A stretch of 64,000 nt of DNA from Halarchaeum nitratireducens (GTDB lineage: Archaea > Halobacteriota > Halobacteria > Halobacteriales > Halobacteriaceae): contig NZ_BMOQ01000007.1 of NCBI RefSeq assembly GCF_014647155.1, positions 1-64,000 of the forward strand, in the 5' to 3' direction. Both the position numbers and the translations under genes were made by a program. Shown here piece after piece: positions 1-7,953 of this stretch; the first letter of the stretch is position 1, and each line of letters starts with the position of its first letter. The notes beneath the pieces are model-generated. The model searched no databases and was not told where the DNA came from. It worked only from the letters and a program-made list of their open reading frames with translations.

Positions 1-298
1 GAGTGCGCGAGCCTCTGGGAACACCGATTCGCCGCCTCGCTATTCATAATCGGAGAGTTGGTGGGATGCTGGCGGATTCCGCCGACTCGTTCATTCGGTA
101 TTCGTTTGCCCGGAGAGCCATAGCGCTCTCGGCGGCGAGCGATCGCGGTCGGAACCGATCCTCGGGAGCGTGTGTCTTTCGAACCCCGGGTGACGGTTGG
201 TTGTCCGTCACCTCGGGGCGGCGTAGTCGACGTCCGCCGAGCACCGACACCGGTCCGTCGCGTTCCGACTCGTGCTGATCGCGGCGCTCTCGTGGGTT
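1..298. other. Left-edge stretch without a recognised gene
   Basis: I see no convincing gene here. Short open frames exist on both strands but none resembles a known family or has a haloarchaeal acidic composition. The first 130 bases are less GC-rich than the neighbouring genes, so they may hold a promoter or the spacer of a gene lying outside the window. The ppk1 gene ends at its right border. Confidence 0.5.
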
Positions 299-2848
299 CT
301 ACTCGTACTCGATGCGGAGGCGCTCGCGTGCACCTTCGCGCGTCTTGAAGTAGCGTCGGTCGCCGTCCGCCGTGCGGACCGCCCACCGGTACGTCTCGCT
401 CTCGGGGCGGTACCAGTGGTCGGCCTGTCGCTCGAAGATCGAGTCGGCGTCGGTCTCGGGCCGCGTCGAGCGCGCCGCGTCGTTCGCAGCGTCGATGGCC
501 TCGGCGTGGTCAGTGGCATGCTCCGTCGTCTCGACGACGCCGGTGTCAGGAGCGTGTCCCACGTCGTCCGGGTCCGCGACGGACGCGGTAGCGGCGGGTC
601 CGTCGGCGCCGTCGAGTTCCCGGCTACCGTCGTCGACCGACGTCGCGTCCGGCCGCGTCTCGGGGGCCGGCTCGATCAGGAGCTCTCCGTCGATCAGCTC
701 CTCGTCGACCTCGAACCCCGGGCCGTAGCCGCTCTCGACGGCGTCGGTGGCCGCTCGCATCAGCGTCTCTTGGAGGTCGCACACCGCTTCGTCCGCCCCC
801 GGCGTGGCCTGTTCGTAGCTCCCGTCGCTCTGCATCACCCATCGACGGCGGTTGTCGCGCAGCGAGAGTTCGAGGATGAAGCGGAGTTGCGCGCGGAGCG
901 CGGGGGTCTCGACGGGCGTGACGGCCTCGACGCGGTAGTCGAGGTTGCGGGTCATCCAGTCGGCCGAACCGATGTACCACTCCGGTTCGCCCGCGCCGTC
1001 TGCCGCGTGCGGGTCCGTAGACCGCGCCCCGTTCTCGAAGTAGAAGACGCGCGCGTGCTCGAGGAATCGCCCGACGATCGAGTGAACCGCGATGTTTTCG
1101 CTCACGTCGTCGAGCCCCGGCCGGAGCCGACAGATGTCGCGCACGATGAGGTCGATCTCGACCCCGGCCATCGAGGCCCGGTAGAGCTCCGCGACGATCT
1201 CCGGGTCCTCCAGTCCGTTCACCTTCGCCACGATCCGGGTCGGGCGACCGTTTCGGGCGTGTGCGGCCTCGCGGCGGATCATCTCGACGAACCGTTCGCG
1301 CATCGTGACGGGCGCGATCAGGAGTTTGCGGAACTGATCGTCGAGCGTCGGTCCCGTGAAGAAGTTGAAGACCTTCGTGAGGTCCTGACCGATGTCCCGG
1401 TCCGCGCTCAGCAACCCGAGATCGGAGTATCCCTTCGCGGTCTGCGAGTGGTAGTTGCCCGTCCCGACGTGCGAGTAGAGCTGAACGCCGTCGGCCTCCT
1501 GGCGGACGACGAGTGCGGTCTTCGTGTGGGTCTTCAGCCCGACCGTACCGTACGCGACGTGGATCCCCTCCTCTTCGAGGCGGCGGACCCACTCGAGGTT
1601 GTTCTTCTCGTCGAAGCGCGCCTTGAGCTCGACCATCACCGCGACCTGTTTGCCGTTGTCCGCGGCGTCGATGAGGCTCTGGATCACCTTCGAGTCGCTC
1701 GCCGTCCGGTAGATCGCCGCCTTCACCGCGAGGACGTTCGGATCGTTCGCCGCGGCGTCGAGGAAGCGTTGGACGGTCCCCTCGAAGGAGTGATACGGGT
1801 GGTGGACGAGGATCTCACCCTCGCGGATCTCCCGGAAGATGTCGAGTTCGTCGTCGGTCGCGTCGCCGGCCGACGGCCGGAGTCGGGGGTGCGGCTTCGG
1901 CGTCCACGGGTCGAGTTTGAGGTCCGGGCGGTCCAGTTCGGTGAGTTCGAAGAAGTCCTCGAAGTCGAGGGGACCCTCGCGGTAGAAGACCTCGCGTTCG
2001 CTGACGTCGAGGTTCTCTTTGAGGATGTCGACGGCGCGCTCTGGCATGTCCGCGTCGACCTCGAGGCGGACGACGGTGGCGAACCGGCGCTGGTCGAGGA
2101 CGTCCTCGATGATGTCGATGAGGTCCTCGGCCACCTCCTCGTTCCGTCTCACCTCGGCGTTGCGCGTCACCCGGAACTTCGAGACGTCGACGACGTCGAG
2201 GTCGGGAAGCAGGACGTCGAGGTTCGCCTCGATGACGTTCTCGATGAGGACGTATCGCCCGGTCGTGTTCGGGACGGCGACGAGCCGGGGTTGGTTCGAC
2301 GGGATCTTGATCCGGGTGAACGTCTCCTCGCCGTCCGCCCCGCGCGAGAGGACGGCGAGAGAGAGCGAGAGATTGGAGATGAACGGGAACGGGTGTGCGG
2401 GGTCGAACGCGAGCGGCGTCAGCGTCGGGAGGATCGACTCCTCGAAGTGCGCTCGGAGCGCGTCGCGCTCGTCGTCCGCCAAGTCGTCGCAGTCGACGAC
2501 CTCGATGCCCGCGTCCGCGAGCGCGGGGCGCAGCTCGGTCAGCCAGTAGTCGGACTGACGCTCGAAGAGCGGACGGGCGGTTTCGAGGACCTCCTCCCAC
2601 TGCTCTTCAGGGGTGCGTCCGTCCGGCGTCGTCTCGGTCACGCCCGCGTCCATCTGTTGTTCGAGACCGCCGACGCGCTTCATGAAGAACTCGTCCGTGT
2701 TCTTCGTGAAGTACGCGAGAAAGCGCAAGCGTTCGAGCGGTGGGTTCCGCTCGTCCAGCGCCTCGCTCAACACACGCTCTTGAAACGCCAACTCGGAGAG
2801 CTCCCGATTGAGATAGTACGTCGGGTCCGCTAGATCTGGCTCAGTCAT
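299..2848 (-). CDS. ppk1: Polyphosphate kinase 1 with a C-terminal extension
   Basis: Cytosolic enzyme that reversibly transfers the gamma phosphate of ATP to inorganic polyphosphate. The 849-residue product starts MTEPDLADPTYYLNRELSEL, the usual PPK1 beginning. The catalytic half contains KTHTK near residue 438 (the autophosphorylated histidine of the family) and VHSIVGRFLEH near residue 591 (the second conserved histidine). PPK1 is usually about 700 residues. Here the core ends around 705 and is followed by an acidic Asp/Ala/Thr-rich linker of about 100 residues and a compact terminal piece (from about 807, RRYFKTREGARERLRIEYE at the end). The ATG at 2848 is chosen because upstream sequence is not PPK-like. 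Divergent from the CNNM gene. Confidence 0.95.
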   Translation of the reverse strand: MTEPDLADPTYYLNRELSELAFQERVLSEALDERNPPLERLRFLAYFTKNTDEFFMKRVGGLEQQMDAGVTETTPDGRTPEEQWEEVLETARPLFERQSDYWLTELRPALADAGIEVVDCDDLADDERDALRAHFEESILPTLTPLAFDPAHPFPFISNLSLSLAVLSRGADGEETFTRIKIPSNQPRLVAVPNTTGRYVLIENVIEANLDVLLPDLDVVDVSKFRVTRNAEVRRNEEVAEDLIDIIEDVLDQRRFATVVRLEVDADMPERAVDILKENLDVSEREVFYREGPLDFEDFFELTELDRPDLKLDPWTPKPHPRLRPSAGDATDDELDIFREIREGEILVHHPYHSFEGTVQRFLDAAANDPNVLAVKAAIYRTASDSKVIQSLIDAADNGKQVAVMVELKARFDEKNNLEWVRRLEEEGIHVAYGTVGLKTHTKTALVVRQEADGVQLYSHVGTGNYHSQTAKGYSDLGLLSADRDIGQDLTKVFNFFTGPTLDDQFRKLLIAPVTMRERFVEMIRREAAHARNGRPTRIVAKVNGLEDPEIVAELYRASMAGVEIDLIVRDICRLRPGLDDVSENIAVHSIVGRFLEHARVFYFENGARSTDPHAADGAGEPEWYIGSADWMTRNLDYRVEAVTPVETPALRAQLRFILELSLRDNRRRWVMQSDGSYEQATPGADEAVCDLQETLMRAATDAVESGYGPGFEVDEELIDGELLIEPAPETRPDATSVDDGSRELDGADGPAATASVADPDDVGHAPDTGVVETTEHATDHAEAIDAANDAARSTRPETDADSIFERQADHWYRPESETYRWAVRTADGDRRYFKTREGARERLRIEYE

Positions 2849-2913
2849 CTCGTGCCTCGCGTCCACCTCGCGACGGAACCGCGATAAACCCCCAGAATGT
2901 AGCGGTACGGGCG

Positions 2914-2923
2914 GATATATACC
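2914..2923 (-). promoter_or_regulatory. TATA-like element upstream of ppk1
   Basis: The minus strand reads GGTATATATCC in an otherwise GC-rich 180-bp divergent gap, about 66 nt before the ppk1 ATG. This would give a short 5' leader. A T-rich tract at about 2995-3002, roughly 27 nt before the CNNM gene start at 3029, is the corresponding candidate for the other direction. Confidence 0.5.
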
Positions 2924-3028
2924 TCCCAGTACCCGGGTGTCGGTGAACGATCGGTCGGAAGCGGCCGGGAGCGGACGCGGACGCGTCGGCCCCGATTTTT
3001 TTGATCGCGTTCCCGGTACGTCCTCGTG

Positions 3029-4078
3029 ATGACGCCCCCCGAGATCGTGATACGCCTCCTCGCCGGGGTCGGTCTCATCCTGGCGAACGGGTTCTTCGTG
3101 GCGATCGAGTTCGGGTTGACGCGCGCCCGCCAGTTCAGCGAGTCGGAGTTCGTCGACGGGAACCCCGCGCTCGAACGCGCGTGGGAGATGACCAACGATC
3201 TCGAGATCTATCTGACGACCTGTCAGGTCGGGATCACCGCCTCCAGTATCGCGGTCGGGATCGTCGCCGAGCCCGCGCTCGCCGCGCTCTTCGAGCCGTA
3301 TTTCGCGGGGACGGGGCTCGCCTCGGTGGGCGCCGGGGCGATCCTCGCCTTCACGATCATCAACCTCCTCCACCTGACGCACGGCGAGCAGACGCCGACC
3401 TACCTCGGCGTCGAGCGCTCGCGCACCGTCTGTCGCTACGGCGCGACGCCGCTCTACTGGTTCAACGCGCTCATCTCGCCGCTCATCACGCTCGGTGACG
3501 CGGTCGCCAAGGGGACGCTCCGGCTCTTCGGCGTCGAGATGACGGGCGCGTGGCTCGAAACCGAGGCGGACGTCCTGGAGTCGCGGGCGGACCTCCGCAA
3601 TCGCCTCGACTCGCTTCTCGCACGCGGGGAGCTCCCCGAGGAGCGTCGCGAGGAGGTGCTGAGCGCGCTCGATGCGGACGAGCTCGAGATCAGCGAGATC
3701 ATGGTGCCCGCGGCGGAGATCGTGGCGATCTCGGTGTCGGCGGACGTGGAGGAGAACCTCGATCGAATCCGCAGCAGCCCGCACACGCGGTTCCCCCTCG
3801 TCGGCGATGGCCTCGCGGACTTCCGCGGGATCGTCTACTCGCCGTCGATCATCGACCACTACGAGGGGCTGAAGGCGGGGACGACGTCGTTCGAGGAGAT
3901 CGCGGCACCGCCGATGACGCTCGCCGCGGACACGAGCGTCAGCGACGCGTTCGATCAGTTCCAGGCCGAAGATCAGGAGATCGCGCTCGTCCTCCGCGGC
4001 GGGAGCGTCGTCGGCCTCCTCACCGCCACGGACGCGCTCGAAACCGTGATGGGGAACTTGGAGGACCCGCTCGACTGA
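3029..4078 (+). CDS. CNNM/CorC-type membrane protein with CBS pair
   Basis: Integral membrane protein of the CNNM (DUF21) family, implicated in Mg2+ or other divalent-cation transport. The N-terminal 170 residues hold the CNNM membrane domain: hydrophobic helices around residues 5-25, 55-100 and 140-160 with the family-typical segments LTTCQVGITASSIAVG and HGEQTPTYLGVERS (the latter corresponds to the usual GE.xPK region). The C-terminal half (about 220-345) is a CBS pair (EIMVPAAEIVAIS..., PLVGDGLADFRGIV...). The 350-residue length fits haloarchaeal members without the CorC_HlyC domain. GTG at 3026 is immediately in frame ahead of the chosen ATG. Confidence 0.88.
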   Translation: MTPPEIVIRLLAGVGLILANGFFVAIEFGLTRARQFSESEFVDGNPALERAWEMTNDLEIYLTTCQVGITASSIAVGIVAEPALAALFEPYFAGTGLASVGAGAILAFTIINLLHLTHGEQTPTYLGVERSRTVCRYGATPLYWFNALISPLITLGDAVAKGTLRLFGVEMTGAWLETEADVLESRADLRNRLDSLLARGELPEERREEVLSALDADELEISEIMVPAAEIVAISVSADVEENLDRIRSSPHTRFPLVGDGLADFRGIVYSPSIIDHYEGLKAGTTSFEEIAAPPMTLAADTSVSDAFDQFQAEDQEIALVLRGGSVVGLLTATDALETVMGNLEDPLD

Positions 4079-4136
4079 GCCGGCTCCCGCCGTCGCCCCC
4101 CGTCGTCGTCCCGTTGCCGTCGCACCGCTCGGCGTG

Positions 4137-5552
4137 CTACGCGTCGCCGACGACGATCTCGAAGCGCGCGCCGCCGGACGCGCTCTTCCGGGCGTCGATC
4201 GACCAGCCGTGGCCGTCGATGATCCGCTCGACGATCGCCAGCCCGAAGCCGCTCCCGCTCTTCGCGGTCGTATAGCCCTTCTCGAAGATCCGTTCGCGTT
4301 CGATCGCGGGGATCCCGGGACCGTCGTCCTCGACGTAGACGCCGCGGTCGTCCGCGAGGACACCGGCGGTGATGGTCACGTCGCTCGGGCCGTGCTCGGC
4401 GGCGTTCCGGATCAGGTTCTCGAAGGCCTCCATCACCCGCGCGGCGTCGCATTCGAGCCCGATGCTTCCCGTGACGTCGAGCGAACTCCCCGGCGCGTGG
4501 ACGTTCTCGTAGCTCCCGGTGACGAGCTCCGCGAACTCGACGCGGGACCGCTCGCCGACCAGTTCGCCCGCGCGGGCGCGTTCGAGTAGGTCCTCGATCA
4601 GCACGTCCATGCGATCGAGCGCGGAGAGCACCGTTCCCAAGCGCTCGTGATCGTACTCGTTCGCCACGAGACGGACGTTCCCGTCCGCGACGTTCAGCGG
4701 ATTCCGGAGGTCGTGCGCGACGGTGCCCGCGAACTCCTCCAGTTGGTCGACCTTCTCGACCAGCTCGCGCTGGTACACCTTCCGGTCGGTGACGTCGCGC
4801 GAGAGGCCGACGATCGACGTGACGGCTCCGGTGTCGTCCCTGATCGGACGACAGCGGGACTCGACCCAGAGCTGGACGGCCTCGGACTTGTCGACGCGGT
4901 ACTCGACGACCTGCGGTTCGCCCGCGGACGCGTGCTCCATCGCCACCGTCACGCGCTCGATGTCCCCCTCGTGGACCCGATCCAGGAACGACGTCGGATC
5001 GTCGCGGAGGGTGTCGGTCGACTGGCCGAACAGCGCCTCGTGTCTGTCGTTGATGAACTGCAACTCGCTCCAATCCGCCGAGAACACCCACAGCGCCTGC
5101 TCGGTGACGGAGACGATCTCGCGGAGTCGTCGATCCGTCCGCTCGGCCCGGCGCTGCGCGCGGCGGTGATCAACGTAGGTGACGATCTTCCGCGCGAGCA
5201 GCGGCGCCTGGTTCCCCACGGCCTCTTGGATGACGTAGTCGGTGACGCCGGCCTCGATGCTCTCGCTGGCGACCGTCTCGTCGCCCGTCTCCGTGAAGAG
5301 CAGGAAGGGGAGGTCCGGGTACTCCTCGCGGACGTCGCGCAGGAACGCGACGCCGTTGGACGCCTCGAGGTGGTAATCCGAGAGGACGCAGTCGATCTGC
5401 GTGCCGTCGAGGATCGCCCGCCCCCCGGCCACCGTCTCGGTGGTGACGATGTCCAGTCGCGGCTCCTCCATGCGCAACTGGGTACTGAGCAGTTCTAGAA
5501 GCTGCGGATCGTCGTTCACGTACAGGACGGTGATCCGATCCTCGTCCGCCAT
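4137..5552 (-). CDS. Receiver-PAS hybrid histidine kinase (soluble)
   Basis: A 471-residue cytosolic signal-transduction protein of a common haloarchaeal architecture. Domains in order: REC receiver (about 5-125, phospho-acceptor Asp near 57 in VLSDYHLEASNG), PAS sensor (about 150-265, WVESRCRPIRDDTGAVT and a C-terminal PAC-like GLSRDVTDR), HisKA (H-box VAHDLRNPL near 290), HATPase_c (N-box ENLIRNAAEHG; G-boxes DDGPGIP and GSGFGLAIV). There are no membrane segments. The start is ATG at 5552, where the receiver begins; an upstream in-frame ATG at 5591 would add 13 non-conserved residues. The signal is not identifiable. Convergent with the CNNM gene. Confidence 0.9.
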   Translation of the reverse strand: MADEDRITVLYVNDDPQLLELLSTQLRMEEPRLDIVTTETVAGGRAILDGTQIDCVLSDYHLEASNGVAFLRDVREEYPDLPFLLFTETGDETVASESIEAGVTDYVIQEAVGNQAPLLARKIVTYVDHRRAQRRAERTDRRLREIVSVTEQALWVFSADWSELQFINDRHEALFGQSTDTLRDDPTSFLDRVHEGDIERVTVAMEHASAGEPQVVEYRVDKSEAVQLWVESRCRPIRDDTGAVTSIVGLSRDVTDRKVYQRELVEKVDQLEEFAGTVAHDLRNPLNVADGNVRLVANEYDHERLGTVLSALDRMDVLIEDLLERARAGELVGERSRVEFAELVTGSYENVHAPGSSLDVTGSIGLECDAARVMEAFENLIRNAAEHGPSDVTITAGVLADDRGVYVEDDGPGIPAIERERIFEKGYTTAKSGSGFGLAIVERIIDGHGWSIDARKSASGGARFEIVVGDA

Positions 5553-5658
5553 GGTCGTCCTTTGGGGGAAAGCGAGGATAACCGTTCCCATGCGGCGTGA
5601 CGCGAGCGCCGACGCCGCGCGGGATGACGCTCGGACGGGTCGAGCGCGCCAGTCTTCC

Positions 5659-5847
5659 CTACCCGTCGACGTCCACCACCTCGGCGTCGGGCGCGTTCCC
5701 TTTCACGCTCTCGATCCCTTGGGTCGCCTTCTGCCGGGAGGCGTATCCCTCGCCGGAGTCCGCGATGACGTTCCCGTTGTCGTGCACGAGTCGCCAGCGC
5801 CACTGTCCCGCCGCGTCCGTGTACACCTCGAAGGTCGCGTTGCTCAT
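5659..5847 (-). CDS. DUF1508/YegP-like small protein (HVO_2922 type)
   Basis: A 62-residue protein beginning MSNATFEVYTDAAGQWRWRL. It has the single-repeat DUF1508 pattern: an aromatic beta strand (FEVYTDAAGQWRWRLVHDNGN), then I(A)DSGEGYASRQKATQGIESVK. The family is found widely in haloarchaea and bacteria; the biochemical role is unknown. The ATG at 5847 is preferred because the 26 residues available upstream are Arg-rich and unlike the family. It is transcribed away from the palindrome at 5968-5987. Confidence 0.85.
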   Translation of the reverse strand: MSNATFEVYTDAAGQWRWRLVHDNGNVIADSGEGYASRQKATQGIESVKGNAPDAEVVDVDG

Positions 5848-5967
5848 CGGTCCCACGTACCAACCCAGTCGGTAAAACGGTTCGGGGCCGGGTCGCCGCG
5901 CGCCGCGGCGACGCGCGGCCCGCACCCCGGTCGTTCGAACGCGCCGGATGACCGAAGTAATTATGTG

Positions 5968-5987
5968 TTTTTAGGACAGCCTAAAAA
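5968..5987. promoter_or_regulatory. DtxR-box-like perfect palindrome in a divergent gap
   Basis: TTTTTAGG and CCTAAAAA are separated by ACAG, giving a perfect 8-bp inverted repeat whose core TTAGG-N4-CCTAA resembles the operators of DtxR/IdeR-type repressors. It lies in an AT-rich island midway (about 120 bp each way) between the DUF1508 gene and the 6108 gene. It is flanked by a direct repeat TTATGTGT at 5961-5968 and 5988-5995. A DtxR-like regulator is encoded at 7080 in the rightward operon, so autoregulation is a reasonable inference. Confidence 0.55.
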
Positions 5988-6107
5988 TTATGTGTGGCAC
6001 TGTCGCGGGGAGCGGGTCGACACGACGCGGCCGCGCCCCGACCGGCGAGGTGTTCCTCGCGAGGGAGCAACCCGACGACTGCGCGGGTGGCGGGTGAGCG
6101 CGTGCCG

Positions 6108-6899
6108 ATGGACGAGACACACATCGAGCGCGCGCTGGCGCGAGTCCGGGGCGAACGCGAGCGCGTCGACGCCGAACGGACCGCCCTCGATCGCTTCCGG
6201 AAGGACGTCGAGTCGATCGAGCCGGCCGCCGCGACGCGGGCCGCGGCGGACGGCTCTGCGAACGCTGGGACCGCTGTCGCGGCTGGAACGCCGAACGAAC
6301 CGGCGTCGTCCCCGGAGTGCCGTCGCGTCCGCGAGGCGTTCGTAGACACCGCCCACGACGCCGTTACGGCGCCGGACGAGGACCGTTCTGTCTCGGAGAC
6401 GATGCGGGAGGAATTGGGCTGGGAGGTCGCGCGCGCCGTCTCGCCGGGGACGACGACGGCGTTCACGACCGGGATCAAGCGGGCGGTGCTGTCCGCCGTC
6501 GACGAGCGCCGCCGGGAGCTACGGACGCTCGCGGGCGCGCTCGACGTCGAAGCGCGGTCGCTCGACGAGAGCCGCGAGGCGATCGAGGGGGTCGCGGAGG
6601 CGCTCGTCCGGGCGGACGGGACGTCGCCGGCCTCGCTCGGCTTCGACGGCCTGCGTGAGCGCCACGACGCGCTCGCGGGCCACCGCGAGACGTGCGATCG
6701 GGTCGGCGAGGAGCGACAGGCGGTGCTCGCCCGCTCGACGAACCGGGGGCTCGTCGGCGTCGAACAGCGGGCCCTCGCCGCGACCCTCTACGAGCCGCTG
6801 TCCGTCGACTACCCCGCGTTGGCGACGGTCGCGCGACTCGACGCCGTGCTCGACGAGCGACAGCGAACCGTCCGCGACCACCTCCTCCGACGGGGATGA
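6108..6899 (+). CDS. Haloarchaeal coiled-coil hypothetical protein (DUF7260-like)
   Basis: A 263-residue, Arg/Glu-rich, apparently cytosolic helical protein of unknown function. The N-terminus (RALARVRGERERVDAERTAL) is a heptad-like helix. The middle (about 65-170) carries REAFVDTAHDAV and EELGWEVARAVSPGTT, and the C-terminus ends in a long helix after SVDYPALATVARLDAVLDE. It is clearly related to the protein at 18484-19281 in all three parts. I believe both belong to the haloarchaeal DUF7260 group, but the number is from memory. ATG 6108 is chosen; the 38 residues upstream in frame look non-coding. Its stop overlaps the next start (ATGA). Confidence 0.7.
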   Translation: MDETHIERALARVRGERERVDAERTALDRFRKDVESIEPAAATRAAADGSANAGTAVAAGTPNEPASSPECRRVREAFVDTAHDAVTAPDEDRSVSETMREELGWEVARAVSPGTTTAFTTGIKRAVLSAVDERRRELRTLAGALDVEARSLDESREAIEGVAEALVRADGTSPASLGFDGLRERHDALAGHRETCDRVGEERQAVLARSTNRGLVGVEQRALAATLYEPLSVDYPALATVARLDAVLDERQRTVRDHLLRRG

Positions 6900-7021
6900 T
6901 GGGGCGACGCCGCCGGAACGGGCGACTCTGGGCCGCGCTCTTCTGTCGGCTGTTCGGCGACGGTGAGCGCGACGGCGACGACGACGGGACGCCGGCAGCG
7001 ACCGCGGGTGATGCCGAGTGA
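6896..7021 (+). CDS. Possible 41-residue basic-to-acidic small protein
   Basis: A short frame begins at ATG 6896, overlapping the TGA of the preceding gene by 4 nt. The same ATGA coupling is used by many genes in this window. The product starts MMGRRRRNGRLWAALFCRLF and ends in an acidic tail. No family is recognised. The coupled start and position between two co-directional genes are the only support; it may be a real micro-protein or chance. Confidence 0.35.
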   Translation: MMGRRRRNGRLWAALFCRLFGDGERDGDDDGTPAATAGDAE

Positions 7022-7079
7022 GTGCGATCGGCGCCGACGCGGCGCGTCGAGACCGAGCGATTCGATCGGGTGCGTGCAC

Positions 7080-7481
7080 GTGACGGTCTCGACGCGCTAT
7101 CTGCTGGCGGTGTACGAACTCGCGGAGACGACCGACGAGCGCGTCTCGACGACCGCGATCGCCGACGCCGTCGATCGCTCCCGACCGACGACGACGGAGG
7201 CGATCCAGCGCCTCGACGACCACGGCCTGGTCGATTACGAGGCGTATCAGGGCGTTCGGCTCACCGACGACGGCCGCGAGCGGGCGGCGTCGCTCCACGA
7301 GGAGTACGAGGTCCTCAACCGGTTCTTCGACGACGTCTTGGGCGTCGAGGGGGCGGCCGAGGAGGCGGCCGACCTCGTCGGGATCGTCAGTCCCACCGTC
7401 CTCGGACGCCTCGACGAGACCGTGATCGCACCCGTCGCGGACCGCACCGACGCCGAGGAGACGATGCAGTCGTCTGAGTGA
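7080..7481 (+). CDS. DtxR-like winged-helix regulator lacking metal ligands
   Basis: Transcription regulator of 133 residues. An N-terminal winged helix (about 1-60, with TTAIADAVDRSRPTTTEAIQ as recognition helix region and GVRLTDDGRERA as wing) is followed by a helical segment where DtxR proteins bind metal and dimerise (to about 120). There is no FeoA-like third domain. The positions that hold metal-binding His/Glu and Cys/Glu/His in DtxR, IdeR and haloarchaeal SirR/Idr proteins read here as EEYEVLNRF and EEAADLVGIV, so the usual ligands appear to be lost. The GTG at 7080 is chosen; ATG 7011 is an alternative. Last gene of the 6108 operon. Confidence 0.8.
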   Translation: MTVSTRYLLAVYELAETTDERVSTTAIADAVDRSRPTTTEAIQRLDDHGLVDYEAYQGVRLTDDGRERAASLHEEYEVLNRFFDDVLGVEGAAEEAADLVGIVSPTVLGRLDETVIAPVADRTDAEETMQSSE

Positions 7482-7527
7482 CCGACGGGACATCGTTCAC
7501 GGCCGAGACCGCCGGCCCGGACACCCG

Positions 7528-7953
7528 TCAGACGCCGCGCCACGTCAGCCGCGTGTCGAGGACGTAGCGGTAGAGGCCGCTCACGTGGATGGCGACGACG
7601 TTCGCCCACAGGTAGGGAATGCCGTAGAGTTCGACGAGCGCGGCGAGAACGCCCAGTTGGATCGGGATCGCCGTTCCCTGGATGACGTTCGTCGTGAGGA
7701 GTCCGCGGACGTACTCGCGCGGCGTGGTGTGGCGGTGGTCGCGGAACGTCCAGGCGTTGTTGAGGATGTACGTGAGGATGATCGTGCACTCGATGGCGAC
7801 GGTCGCGCCGGCGAGGTAGTGCCACGCGAGGACGTCGACGAGCAGCCACAGCAACGCCAACTGGACGCCGGCGGTGGCCGTGCCGACGGCGGCGAACCGG
7901 CGGAGGCGGACGGCGCGTGGCCCCTTCGTAAGCGCGCGGAGAAGCGCGCGCAT
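7528..7953 (-). CDS. GtrA-family membrane protein
   Basis: A 141-residue protein with four hydrophobic segments typical of GtrA (about 20-40, 48-66, 86-106, 115-132) and the conserved NNAWTFRDH stretch after helix 2. GtrA proteins are linked to translocation of lipid-linked sugars in cell-surface polysaccharide and glycosylation pathways. The ATG directly follows the TAG of the sulfatase-like gene (zero spacing), so the two form one transcript and probably act in the same envelope process. Confidence 0.88.
   Translation of the reverse strand: MRALLRALTKGPRAVRLRRFAAVGTATAGVQLALLWLLVDVLAWHYLAGATVAIECTIILTYILNNAWTFRDHRHTTPREYVRGLLTTNVIQGTAIPIQLGVLAALVELYGIPYLWANVVAIHVSGLYRYVLDTRLTWRGV

Noticed and set aside
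272-2833. An 853-codon open frame on the plus strand opposite ppk1
   Set aside because: Composition is Val/Arg/Asp-rich with no recognisable motif and it mirrors the authentic PPK1 gene. High GC leaves the complementary frames free of stops.
2849-4363. In-frame upstream extension of ppk1 to 4363
   Set aside because: The added ~500 residues are Arg-rich and run antisense to the clear CNNM gene; PPK1 homology starts at the ATG at 2848.
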